From assembly GCA_001792895.1 (NCBI GenBank), contig MARA01000044.1, forward strand, positions 248,001 to 312,000: a stretch of 64,000 nucleotides of DNA. Direction: 5' to 3'. The stretch is from Lentinus brumalis (Eukaryota; Basidiomycota; Agaricomycetes; Polyporales; Polyporaceae). Position 1 is the stretch's first letter. Each line of letters begins with the position of its first letter. Positions 31,053-40,843 of the stretch are shown here, in pieces. Below the pieces are notes generated by a model. The model worked only from the letters and a program-made list of their open reading frames with translations. It was not told the origin of the DNA and did no database searches. The position numbers and the translations under genes are program-made.

Positions 31053-34003
31053 CTAGTTCCAGTAGTCAGCGTTCGCAAAGGCACGTCCTCCTCCACGCGG
31101 GGTCCATCTCGCTGGCGTCCTCTCCTGCCATCCTCCCCCGCCGCGTCTCCCAGTGAAACGTTGACCGCTCGCGCGCGTATAGCCGTTCTCGCGCGGCCAT
31201 TCGCCCGGTGTTCCTCGTCCGCGTCCAGCGTTGAAGCCGCCCCGTCCTCTCTCTTGCCCCACGCCGCGTCTTCGGCCTCCGTGCGTTCCTCGACCACGCG
31301 AGATCGCACTTAACGTGTGCGACTTCGCGCCGGCGTCCGGACCCTTCCATCCTCGCATAGTGGGGATAGGGCACTCCTCGTCTTCGTGATCGACTCCTCT
31401 GCAGCCTGCGCACCAGAAAGTCTTGCGTGCTTTACCTTCGCCGTTCAGATAGACGTTGTACTTTGCCTTCCTCATTGCGTCCGCCCACTCCCGCCACTTC
31501 CCTATGTCGTTCGTGGGAGGGAGGAGGTACACATTCGCGACTTCGCCTTCGTCCGCGCTGGCGGAGACTTTGATCGTGAGGGAGCTGACGATGTACTTCA
31601 CCCGTTGACTTGGCGGGATGTGGTTCAGCAGCGGATTCGCCCGCGTGAGGGATTCCAGTTGTTGCGACATCTCTTCGGAGCCGAGAACCTGCAGCACCGC
31701 CTCGCGAATCGCACCGACGTCGAAACGGAGGAAGCCGATGAGTCCGCACACCCAGATCGGGTTGCTGATGTAGCGGGGGTATGTGATGATTGACACTGCG
31801 CGCGTCGAGATCGTCTTGAGTCTAGTCATGGTGGTCGCGCCTCTTCCCGAAAGTCCTCGTATGACCCAAGCGAAAGGTAGGTCGCGTACTTTGAGGGACT
31901 TGAGGTGGTCCGGTGCCGGGGGTACGACATGGAAGCCAGATTCTCCCGTGATCCGTGTCGTGAGCGCGGTTACTGAGGCTTCAATGTGCTGGTTCACGGG
32001 CCCGTCTTTTGTGTAGTGGTAGTTGAAAACCGTGAAGATGACAGACGGCTTCTCGTCTTGCCATATGACGCGCGTCCACCCGCTCGCCTGTCCGCTGAGT
32101 AGAGTCTCCGGATCTCCAAAGTGCACCGTCCATTTGTCGTTTTTGGGGTCGTCCAAGACCGCCGGCTCATCGTCGTCGTCGTCGCGCTCCGTCATCGCGG
32201 TCGGCATCGCGCCGTGGCCCATCGCTGGTCCGTTCCATCCCATCGACTCGCGGCTCTCGCTCGGGCCTCTCCAGGTCTCCTCACCGGGCTCGCGATTGTC
32301 CTCGAACGTCCTGAGCATCCCGTCGGGCGATCCTTGCCCGTCTTCGTCGGCGTACGAGCCGTTCCTCGACAGGCTACGGAGTCGATCTCCGTCGTAGTTC
32401 CGCGCGGAGGCTGAAGCCATCGACGCGCTGCGGACGTAGCTCTGCTCCAGCCCGTGGCTCTGGTCCCGCATCGCGCTGTCCTCAGGCCGCAGCCGCCCGT
32501 TGACACCGTACGAGGCAAAAGAGTCATCCGGATCCTCTCCTTCGCCTCGGCGGCGTGTATCATCTCCCTCCTGAGCCACTCGCCTCCGTTCGCGGTAGTC
32601 CCACGCCTTTGTGTTGGGGATAGCCGAGAAGAAGGGGTCCGTCCGATGTTCCGTCCCTCCGAGGTATCCGGAGGACTCGAGGTCATCGACCGCCGGATAC
32701 GTGCCTCGGCGTGCATCCTGTCCTTCCTGCCTCCTTCGTCCAGGGACATAGCCACCTGGCCATCTCTTCGCGTTGTCGATGTCGCGTTCGTCGCGGGCGG
32801 CGCGATGGTGGTCCTGCGGGAGAGCATGGGGAGGGACACCATGGTTGGGCTCAGGCTCTGTGAGTATGTCGCGTAAGCGTCGGCTCTCCGTTTGAGGCTG
32901 TCTCGGAGCCCTGTTAAGGAGTGCTGCAGCGACCGGGTCCGCCTCGAGGCTCCTGTCCGAGACGTAGCCTGCATCCTCGGTGCCCGGGGCGCGCTCTGCG
33001 GAAGGGCGTGGAGTGCAGGTCCCTCCGCGTCTAACGTCCTCGACATGGGATACGCTCGAGACAGAGCCGAAGCTGAAAGGAGTCGGGGGCTGTCCGGACT
33101 GGTTCACGAGGTTCGAGTAGCCACTCTGGGCGGGGGTAGCGTACTGCGGCGCGGCGCCTGACTTAGGTGTGGAAGTGGATACAGGATGTCCGAATCTAAA
33201 ACTAGCACCGTCTACTTTCTCCGAGAAACCCCATGGGTTGGCAACCATCTCGTCGATTGGCGGGAGTCGGAAAGAATTTTGCTGAGCATTGGTGTGTTCG
33301 TGCTTGTGGCGTCTGGCAGCGCGATGGGTTTCCTCAGTGGGAGGGGAACCCATCCACGATCGCTTCGAAGCAGTTGACGTGGGGTTAGAGACGGTACTGG
33401 CCCTGGGATGCTCACCCAGAAACTCCTCGCGCCTGGCCATGGCGTCTTCACGGCTTTCACCGTCGGTACGGTTCTGCGCCTGGTTGAGCGTCCTCGAGAC
33501 CGTGCTCCTGGACCTCGCCGTCCTCGTAGACTGCCGATTCATGGCCGTCGAATTGAGTGAGAGCCGGCAAGCCGTTCAGGCCCTGGAAGGGGCTCAAAGC
33601 CGCCCATAGCGACGCGCTACCAGCACTCAGAGTCGGCGTGCTCTCCTTCAGAGTCTGCTCGTCCTCCTCGTCCGAGGTTAGGAAACTGATAGGAGAGCTG
33701 GAGGGCAGCGAGCTGCTCGCCTCGCTCTGGACACGTCGTCGGTCGGGGAGAACGCAGAAAGTGCGAGATACTCACCTGGGATAGTGCCTCCTGCATGCCG
33801 TCTGAGCCGTCGCGGACAGCTTTCGGGGTGCCTTCGTCGTCGGTGGCGATCGGGACCTCGCTATCGTACGAGCGTTCTCGAGAGGGCTGAGTCGATGATG
33901 GCGGCGTTTCCGGCACCAAGACGTTTCCCATCCAGTCAGCACTGCGAGCTTCTGCCTCCGTGGGCAGCCTCGCGGGCCGCCTTCCACTCACAGGCATCGC
34001 CAT
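31053..34003 (-). pseudogene. LINE-B ORF1, with an intron and one frameshift
   Basis: Gag-like protein homologous to LINE-A ORF1. Most of it is the 829-codon frame 33542-31053, with the CCHC zinc knuckle (CAGCRGVDHEDEEC, around 31360-31410) and a Gly/Arg-rich tail. The N-terminus lies upstream: exon 34003-33776, then an apparent 121-nt intron 33775-33655 (GTGAGT donor, CTAAC branch at 33681-33677, CAG acceptor), then an exon starting at 33654 whose translation (LPALTQFDGHE, YEDGEVQE) matches LINE-A (VQALAQFDDHE, FEDGEVEE). That frame meets a stop near 33450, where one extra or two missing bases move the homology into the long frame (EEFLGEHPR against NFVGEHRR in LINE-A). The 33542 Met is therefore probably not the native start. 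Confidence 0.8.
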
Positions 34004-37000
34004 TCGTTGGCACGGTCGACGGGGTGGCGTTTGGACGGTTGGGGTGGTGCTGCCGTTGGGCGCGTACGGGGGAGGTGGAGAAAAGGGCGGGAGGGGAGAC
34101 AGAGGGGGAGCGGGGCAGCGAAGCAGCTCACCTCGGCCTTTAAGTCATATCTGCGTCCCTGCGCCCGCTCTTCGGGTCCCGTCGAGCCTGCAGGCTGCGT
34201 GCTGCGTTACGTTCTCGTCGGGAGGCCGCCGCGGTGGCCAGCGGAGGCGGCGGTAGGACCGGATCGTGTCTTCATGGCGGTTTGGGTCGGAGAGTGCACG
34301 GCGCTTCCCTCGTAGGATGGCCAATTCCTTCTTGCTTCTCGCGCCGGCGTTTAGTCTCATCAACAAATTTCCTAAAAGAGCAGTTGGTCGTTAAGGCGCC
34401 GACTCTGCGCGCAGAAAACTCTTCCTCCTGACTCGCGCTCCCGCCGTCACTTAGCTCTTCTTACACTCGTTTTGCTCCTTATTTCGTCCCTCATCGCAAT
34501 CGCGGGAACGCGCGGCGCTGCGTTCTTCTCCCGGTGCGTCCTGGCAGCCTCTTTCTGGCGCTGTTGTCGCTTCTAACGCTCGTTTTACCTCGGGCTTCCT
34601 TCCCATCCAGCGTCACGACAGCTACCTTCCTCGACTCCCTTACACGTCAATACTGTATCTCGCGCCCGCCGCGTCGGTCAGGCCGTGAAGTCGAGCTCTC
34701 CTCGCGCCGTCTGGCGTCGCTGCAGACGTCTCCGCAGACTGTTGTATCTCGAGGTGGCTACCATCGCCCAATCGCCTGCCAATCAGGGCGGAACTGATTG
34801 CGTATTCTTGCCCCGGGTGTCTCTCCAGTTTGCCGTTCGTTGATCGAAACATTCCTTACGTGGTCGCCTCTCGTCGCTCCTTCAAGTCAATCAGTCTTCC
34901 TCTTCCTCCCTGCCGCATTGGTGTGGTTCTGTTGAGAAGCTCGTGTCTTCTCCCCGGCAGCAGTCGCATTCAAGCTGCGCTCAGGTCTGTCGTCGCTATT
35001 CCGCACATCGTCTTCAGCCACAGTCATCGCTGCGTACCCTCGTCTCATTCCCGTTTATCCCGTCATCGCTCTGACCCTGTCAGCCACTGACCATGTCGCT
35101 CTTCCAATCCAGACTCTACCTCCCTGCCCTCTCCTGATCGTGAGGTGCGTGCGCCCTCTTCTCTGACGCGTTTCGCTGGCGCGCGGTGCTTCCAGGCCCT
35201 GAGATGTCTGATCGTGCCGGCCTCTTCCTGTACAGAATCTGGCGGGATCACGCGCGTGCATCTTCCTGCTCACCGCGTCTGTTTCCGTGTCTGGGATAAA
35301 CCCGGTCTTCGCGTAAGTTCTGTGGTATAAACGTCTGGAACGTCCGCTAAATTTGCACCGCTTGCACAGCGCAGAAGCTTCCACGTCTCCGCGTACCTCG
35401 CGCGTTTCTCGTGTCTCAATAGGGCGAGGGTAGCCAGAAGAGCCGGCCTTTGCGCGCGCATTCATCACGGGTGTATTCTGAGGTTCGTTGCGCTTCTTCT
35501 CATGGGCCATTCGCGTCCTCGCGCGCTGCTGCTCATATCGCGGGGACAGGGGTGCTCGTCTGTGTCGTTGATCTGCGGGTCCCGTCATCACCGCGTCTCA
35601 CTGCGTGCCGGATTCGCTCGCATACGCTTCAAGAACCGTGAAGGCCTGTTTCCTCGTAGGTCTCGTCTGTCTCTAATTACTCGTAGCCTTCGTATCTAAG
35701 CCATAGATGCAGCGCAAAGGTTCCTTCCTCCTCTATGCGTTCAACCGGCTGTCCGTGCCTGCCCGGCCTGGTCCGGAAGGTCATCCCTCGTCGCGACGTC
35801 GTTCGTTCGAGCCCGCACCATTCCGCTTCACACCACCGCACCTGGACCGTCCGTCTGAGCTCGCCCGCAGGCGTGTCGCCTATCCATTCCTGTCCGCCTC
35901 CCTGGGTGTTCAGCCATGGCCGTCGGACTGTTACGCCTAGCACATGTGGGACATCCAAGAATACCGTTCCAACCCCATTTCCCCTGCATCGATTGCAAAC
36001 TACCATTCTCACCCACGTCTCCGTCAGCCTCTGCACTTCCATCACTTGTCCTACAACGTGCGGGTCGTAGGGTCCTCCATCCTCCAGGGTCTCCAGGTGC
36101 TCGGCCATCGTTCCTTTTGCAATTGCCACCACTCCTATCCTCATCCCGACCTCCAGCGGCATCGTCGGCTTCAGACGTGACACGTAGATGTGCTCCATCC
36201 TCCCCTGCCCGTCCGTCTTTTCGTGTCCTGCTCCGTATCCTGCCCACCAAGCGTAGACTATGGAGTCCACTGCCACGTCTCGCATGCTCGGCCAGGGCGC
36301 TGTTCGGCGACTTGTGATATGGCTGGGCGCGTGCATCGCCTGCATGATGATGTTGGTTGGCTGGTGAGGGGAGGGTGTTTGGGCGTAGTGTTGTTGTTGT
36401 GAGATGGAAGGAGTGGAAGGGCGTGGTGAGAGATTGAGACGTGGCGTGTCTTCAAATCTTCACCAGAGGCCTAAGTATTGTAGTGAGCGTTTGTTGTTAG
36501 AGAGTGACTGTTGTCAGTGTCAATGAGAATTCCAAGATCGGTGCCGAATTGGTCTCCGTCGTTTCTCAACTGGTCTTATACCCTTCCACTATAAGCCCAG
36601 CACGTGTCGTGGGGCTCTACACGCCCCCTCTAGAGAATTTTACCATCAGATCGTTGCCAGGTTTTTATGTGCGGTGGTCAGCATTCTGCCTCTGCCATCC
36701 AATCAGTTCGTTGCTGTTTACGCGCATGATCACCTCATCTTCCGCCATTTTACGCATTTCAGTCGCGTGAGTGCTCTTGGTATCGCCTCCAGGCCTGGAT
36801 TCCAGCGCGTGCGAGTCTAGAGCTCTGGCTTTAGTTATCTCCCGTGGTCATGATTTCCGTCGAAGTTCCGCGGCTCATACGGCTACATTCGTGTCATTCA
36901 GCTGATTTCCTATCTCGTATCGCGAGTAGTCTTCCGCGGGGCAGAGCGGCTGTGGGTCTGTGCTTCCCGGTAATTTTGCCGTGCAGATGCGCGACTCGCC

Positions 37001-37534
37001 ATGACTGTCGGTGGTAGTTGCGTGTATATTCATCACCAACCACTGCTCTAATAAACCACCTCGGGGCTATCACGGTCGCCCTGTGCTCTCACTGCCACCG
37101 AACTCGATCAGAGTGTGGGCGCGTGTCATGTTCACACGTGGTAATCTTATCTTAAAGGGCGCCTATCTGTCCCACTGCCAGCGAGCTTCCAGGTGCACGG
37201 TATCGTGCTCGTCCTAGATCCCGCAAAGTCGAGGCGGGTCTCTCAGGTTATAGCGTGTAGTACGCATGGCTAGGCCCATTCCTGGGTCGCGCATGGCGGG
37301 CAGGACCGCGCCCTAGGGGGGGTTATGCGCTTTCAGCGTTCGTGCTCGCGTACATGTTCGCCCTCGGCTTCATGGGTCTCTGACTCCGCGTGTACGCATT
37401 TATATCGTCGCGTACGCATACGCTATGTACTTCCGTGACCAGGTACCACATAGATATTCACCACCGGCGCAGCTGCTCCATTGCTACGACCGTGGGAAAG
37501 TAAGGGTGGTGGTGGTCACCGGAAGAGGAGCCCC
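34004..37534 (-). other. LINE-B 5' leader
   Basis: About 3.5 kb between the element's 5' limit (fixed by the target-site duplication) and ORF1, purine-rich on the element strand. It contains the 222-codon ORF listed separately. No tandem promoter monomers of the kind known in mammalian L1 were noticed. Internal promoter sites were not identified. Confidence 0.7.
35677..36345 (-). CDS. Unrecognised 222-residue ORF inside the LINE-B leader
   Basis: An uninterrupted ORF upstream of ORF1 on the element strand. I do not recognise the family. It has a CX2C pair (VVCNRCRGNG near residue 117), further W/C pairs (WCEAEWCG), and hydrophobic stretches typical of folded protein (GMRIGVVAIAKGTM, GTVFLDVPHVLGVTVRRPW). 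The composition is less biased than chance ORFs in this leader and the length clearly exceeds them, which is why it is reported. It could be a third element protein or the remnant of something captured; no counterpart was found in the LINE-A leader. Confidence 0.4.
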   Translation of the reverse strand: MQAMHAPSHITSRRTAPWPSMRDVAVDSIVYAWWAGYGAGHEKTDGQGRMEHIYVSRLKPTMPLEVGMRIGVVAIAKGTMAEHLETLEDGGPYDPHVVGQVMEVQRLTETWVRMVVCNRCRGNGVGTVFLDVPHVLGVTVRRPWLNTQGGGQEWIGDTPAGELRRTVQVRWCEAEWCGLERTTSRRGMTFRTRPGRHGQPVERIEEEGTFALHLWLRYEGYE

Positions 37535-37552
37535 CCGGCCGCTCAAAATCTT
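37535..37552. repeat. Target-site duplication of LINE-B, 5' side
   Basis: Identical to 25062-25079. Joining the flanks restores an uninterrupted intergenic sequence between the hydrophobin and aldehyde dehydrogenase genes. Confidence 0.93.
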
Positions 37553-38397
37553 CGAGAGGCTACATACTTAGTGCTGGTGTCGCGCGCACCGATTGTGTGC
37601 GCCCAGGAACCAACTCTACGGACACGGATTAAGTAGCTCGGGCAGCGAGGATGCGTCTACTTTGAGGTGGGAAGCTCATGCGTCGTGAGGCGAGAGCTAG
37701 CAGCTATGTATACTGACAACCGCTCACAGCTCCACATCCCCGGTGCTTCGTAGGTTCAACGTCCACGATTCCCACTTGGGGCACGAGCGGGATGCCGGGG
37801 GCAAAGAAGTCGCGTTCGACCGTGCAATCGCGTGAAGATCACGACGTCGCAGGGGAGCTGAGTAACAAACATGATAAGTAGAACAAGACTGAGGCAACAG
37901 ACAAGGGACAAGGTACAAGACAAGACGCGAGTGAGGCCGCGCTCGCGAGCACCGCGAGCACGATTTTATCTGATGAATCCTCCTCAATAGCTCAGCCGCA
38001 CGGTGGCGTGCAATCCAGGTCCCGGGCTCCCGTTTTGTGCAGACACAGGTGGCGACACTGGCGAAAGAGGAAGCTACCTGTCCCTGTTCAGGACCCACCC
38101 GTGCTAGCGTGTGGAACGGGCATCCAACATTGGGCACGCTATCGGGACCGTGCACGCAGACCCGCGCCCGCGCCCGTGCGCGTCGCAGATGTGATCCTGT
38201 GTGCGCATGCATGCCGTCGTGCATGGAGTCGTGATGGAGCCTTGGCAGTGGCTCGGACGCTATCCTGGGGAGTATGGGGGAGAGGCGTATATATACGCTG
38301 GGGATGGGGCGTGGGGGGTGGGAAGCTACCTGAGACGGACTCCCGCACTCAAGCTTCAAGAGACCGTTACTGGACAGGCAGTGCGTACGCGTACGCT
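37553..38397. promoter_or_regulatory. Upstream region of the aldehyde dehydrogenase gene
   Basis: 845 bp with no gene seen. A TATATA run at about 38288-38293 (gtatatatacgc) lies some 105 bp before the ATG and is a plausible TATA element. Confidence 0.45.
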
Positions 38398-40539
38398 ATG
38401 ATCAACTTCTCGTTCACCGATGGATTGTGAGTGTATTCGTGGGTTGAGTACTGGCACTGGGGCAGTTGCTGACTTCGGAACACGGACACAGTGCCCACGT
38501 CATCGACGGCAGGAAGGTTACGTCTCCCACGACCAAGGGAGTCGTGGACCCGGCCACGGAGGACGTGTTTGCGCACGCCCCGGTGGCGACGCCTGAGCAG
38601 CTCGAGGACGCCGTTGTCGCTGCCGAACGTGCATTCCCGGCGTGGCGGAACAAGCCCTGGGAGGACCGCCAGCAAGTGCTGAACGACGTCGCTGCACTGC
38701 TGGAGAGGCATGCGACGGAGTTCATTGCACTGCTCATGCGGGAGGTTGGAAAGGATCAGATGAGCGCGTGAGTTTTGGTCCTGTGGTGGTGGTCGTTGGC
38801 TGACTTCGACTCCATAGCGCCTTTGAGCTGAGCATTGCCGTTCCTTGGTTGCGAGCGGTGGCCAAACAGAAGCTTGAGGACGAGATTGTCCAGCAGGATG
38901 AAAACAGGGTCATCAAGAATCGATTTCGACCGTACGGCGTGGTGAGCTTATTCGAGCATCAATCATCTTCCTCATGGATACTCATCTGAAATTATTCGTC
39001 GCTCCCAGGTGGCCGGCATCACGCCGTTCAAGTGAGCAATTTGGTTCTTCGAGTAGACTTGTTGCTCACGTCGCACAAAGCTTCCCGATCGTCCTCACCA
39101 TAACCAAGATGGCGCAGGCCCTGCTAACAGGCAACTGCATCATCATCAAAGCTCCGCCCACGTCCCCATGCTCGGTCCTTAAGTTCATCGAGCTGTCACA
39201 AGCTGTCGTCCCGGCTGGCGTTCTTTCGGTACTCTACGGGGGCAATGACTTGTACGTCTGCAATGCATGCGGCACTCTATTTGTACTCACTCTGGTAACA
39301 GGGGCGAGTGGATCGTCCGGCACCCGCGCATCATGCGCATCTCCATGACAGGCTCATCCGGAGCGGGCAAGGCCGTCATGCGCGAAGCCGCAGATGAGCT
39401 CAAGAGCCTCACACTCGAGCTTGGCGGCAACGATCCGGCTATCGTCTTCGGCGACGTGGATCCGAAGGAAATGGCGCAGTACGTTGACCGGTCACCTTCG
39501 GCGTCGCAGAGTGGCTGACGTGTTGACTGTGACAGACGTATCATGCTCGGGGCGACGCACAATGCTGGGCAGACGTGCTTCAACATGAAGCGCATATACA
39601 TTCGCGACACCGTCTACGACGCGGTGCGCGACGAGCTGGTGGCGCTCGCGCAGACTGTGAAGGTCGGGAGTCCATTTGATCCGTCGGTGTCTATCGGCCC
39701 AGTGCAAAATCGCGGGCAGTACGAGCGATTGAGGTTTGTGGCTCTGCATTATCCCGACCCACTCCTTTCCCCGGTTAGTCCGCTGATACCTGTTCGCAGT
39801 GGACTCATCTCGGACTGCAAGGAGAAGGGCTACAAGATCGCTTTCGAGAGCAGGGTCCCTGCGTCTGGAAAGGGATATTACGTCCCATTGGTCATCGTCG
39901 ACAACCCGCCGGACGAGTCGAGGATCGTCCGCGAAGAGCGTACGTACAGCTATCGGTGGCTCGAAGCATTTCGGATTCATGACCGACCGTGCTGTGCAGA
40001 ATTCGGCCCTATCATCCCGCTCATGAAATGGAGCGACGACGACGACGTAGTGCGGCGAGCGAGTACGTGCTAGAGAGCGGTGCTGTTTTGCATTGCTGAA
40101 GCGGCTTACTTGCTACCATAGATGACACTGAGTTTGGTCTCGGTTCCTCCATCTGGGGACAGGACATCGACCGCATGCAACGGATGGCTGACAGACTGGA
40201 CAACGGCATGGGTAAGTCCACAGTGCGTCGCAGTTCACAGCCAACACTGACGGGGCCTGTTGCTTGTTCGGCCGAACAGTATGGATCAACGAGTGGGGTG
40301 TAGTGGGAGGGGACTTTGTAAGTACGGTTCCGACTGCACAAGCACCAAATACTGACGGCTATCTGTTGCGCAGCCCTTGGGCGGTACGAAGGTAGGCGAC
40401 TTGGGTTACATTGTTTGGTGCAGATTGCTGATGTGTCACTACAATTTTGTAGCACACGGGATTGGGAGTTGAGAACTCGAAGCACGGTCTGGCGTCGTGG
40501 ACATATATCCAGTCATTCGTCTGCAACAAGAAGTTCTGA
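38398..40539 (+). CDS. NAD(P)-dependent aldehyde dehydrogenase
   Basis: Thirteen exons in phase: 38398-38426, 38492-38767, 38818-38941, 39009-39031, 39081-39251, 39302-39478, 39536-39733, 39800-39939, 40000-40062, 40122-40211, 40280-40317, 40374-40391, 40453-40539 (477 residues, normal for the family). It oxidises an aldehyde to the acid. Visible active-site parts: oxyanion Asn in GITPFNFPI, SMTGSSGAGKAV of the cofactor loop, general-base Glu in LTLELGGNDPA, catalytic Cys in NAGQTCFNMKR, EQFGPIIP, and FPLGGTKHTGLGVENSKHG near the end. There is no signal peptide, so it is probably cytosolic. Two micro-exons of 23 and 18 bp are required to keep these motifs. The substrate class is unknown; the LGLGVEN-type ending and FNMKR loop suggest an ALDH close to the succinate-semialdehyde/benzaldehyde groups, which is only a guess. 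Confidence 0.92.
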
Positions 40540-40843
40540 AGGCAAAGCTTGTATGTACTTACTATTTTGTACACCGTCGTCGGTGTGCGCAGAGTTGTAT
40601 CTCGATCATTCTCGATCGGGCCAAAAATAGCTTCTCGGTTGCCATTCCGGGCTGGTGGCGGTCGGCGATACTCGGCCGTCAGAGTGCTACGCCGGCAGCG
40701 GGAGCCCCACTGGCGGGCCGAGAGAGAACTTGTGAAGAGGAGCGATGACTACTGGCCTTCCCATGGCTCCGTTCGCGTCGGCAGCCCCCCGGTGCATATA
40801 GCCAGGTCCTTGTGCACGAGCCTCTTCACGACTTTCGCTGAGC
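40540..40843. other. Intergenic between aldehyde dehydrogenase and MFS genes
   Basis: 304 bp; the MFS promoter is presumably here. No motif was identified with confidence. Confidence 0.5.

Larger units (their letters stand above)
25078..37534 (-). mobile_element. LINE-B: full-length but frameshifted Tad1-like retrotransposon
   Basis: The minus-strand element ends in poly(A) (20 T at 25078-25097 on the + strand) and is bounded by an 18-bp duplication, giving a complete unit of about 12.45 kb. On its own strand the order is: a leader of about 3.5 kb containing a 222-codon ORF, ORF1 (34003-31053), a spacer, ORF2 (30600-25327), and a 3' UTR with the same conserved block as LINE-A. ORF1 has one and ORF2 three frame breaks. 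Its proteins clearly resemble those of LINE-A (for example RKTA.. and LNINGFGNLIRDH) but differ enough to be a separate subfamily. The length is large for a LINE, mostly because of the leader. Confidence 0.93.

Noticed and set aside
31317..31793. 158-codon plus-strand ORF and similar frames opposite LINE-B ORF1
   Set aside because: Antisense shadows of the element's coding strand.
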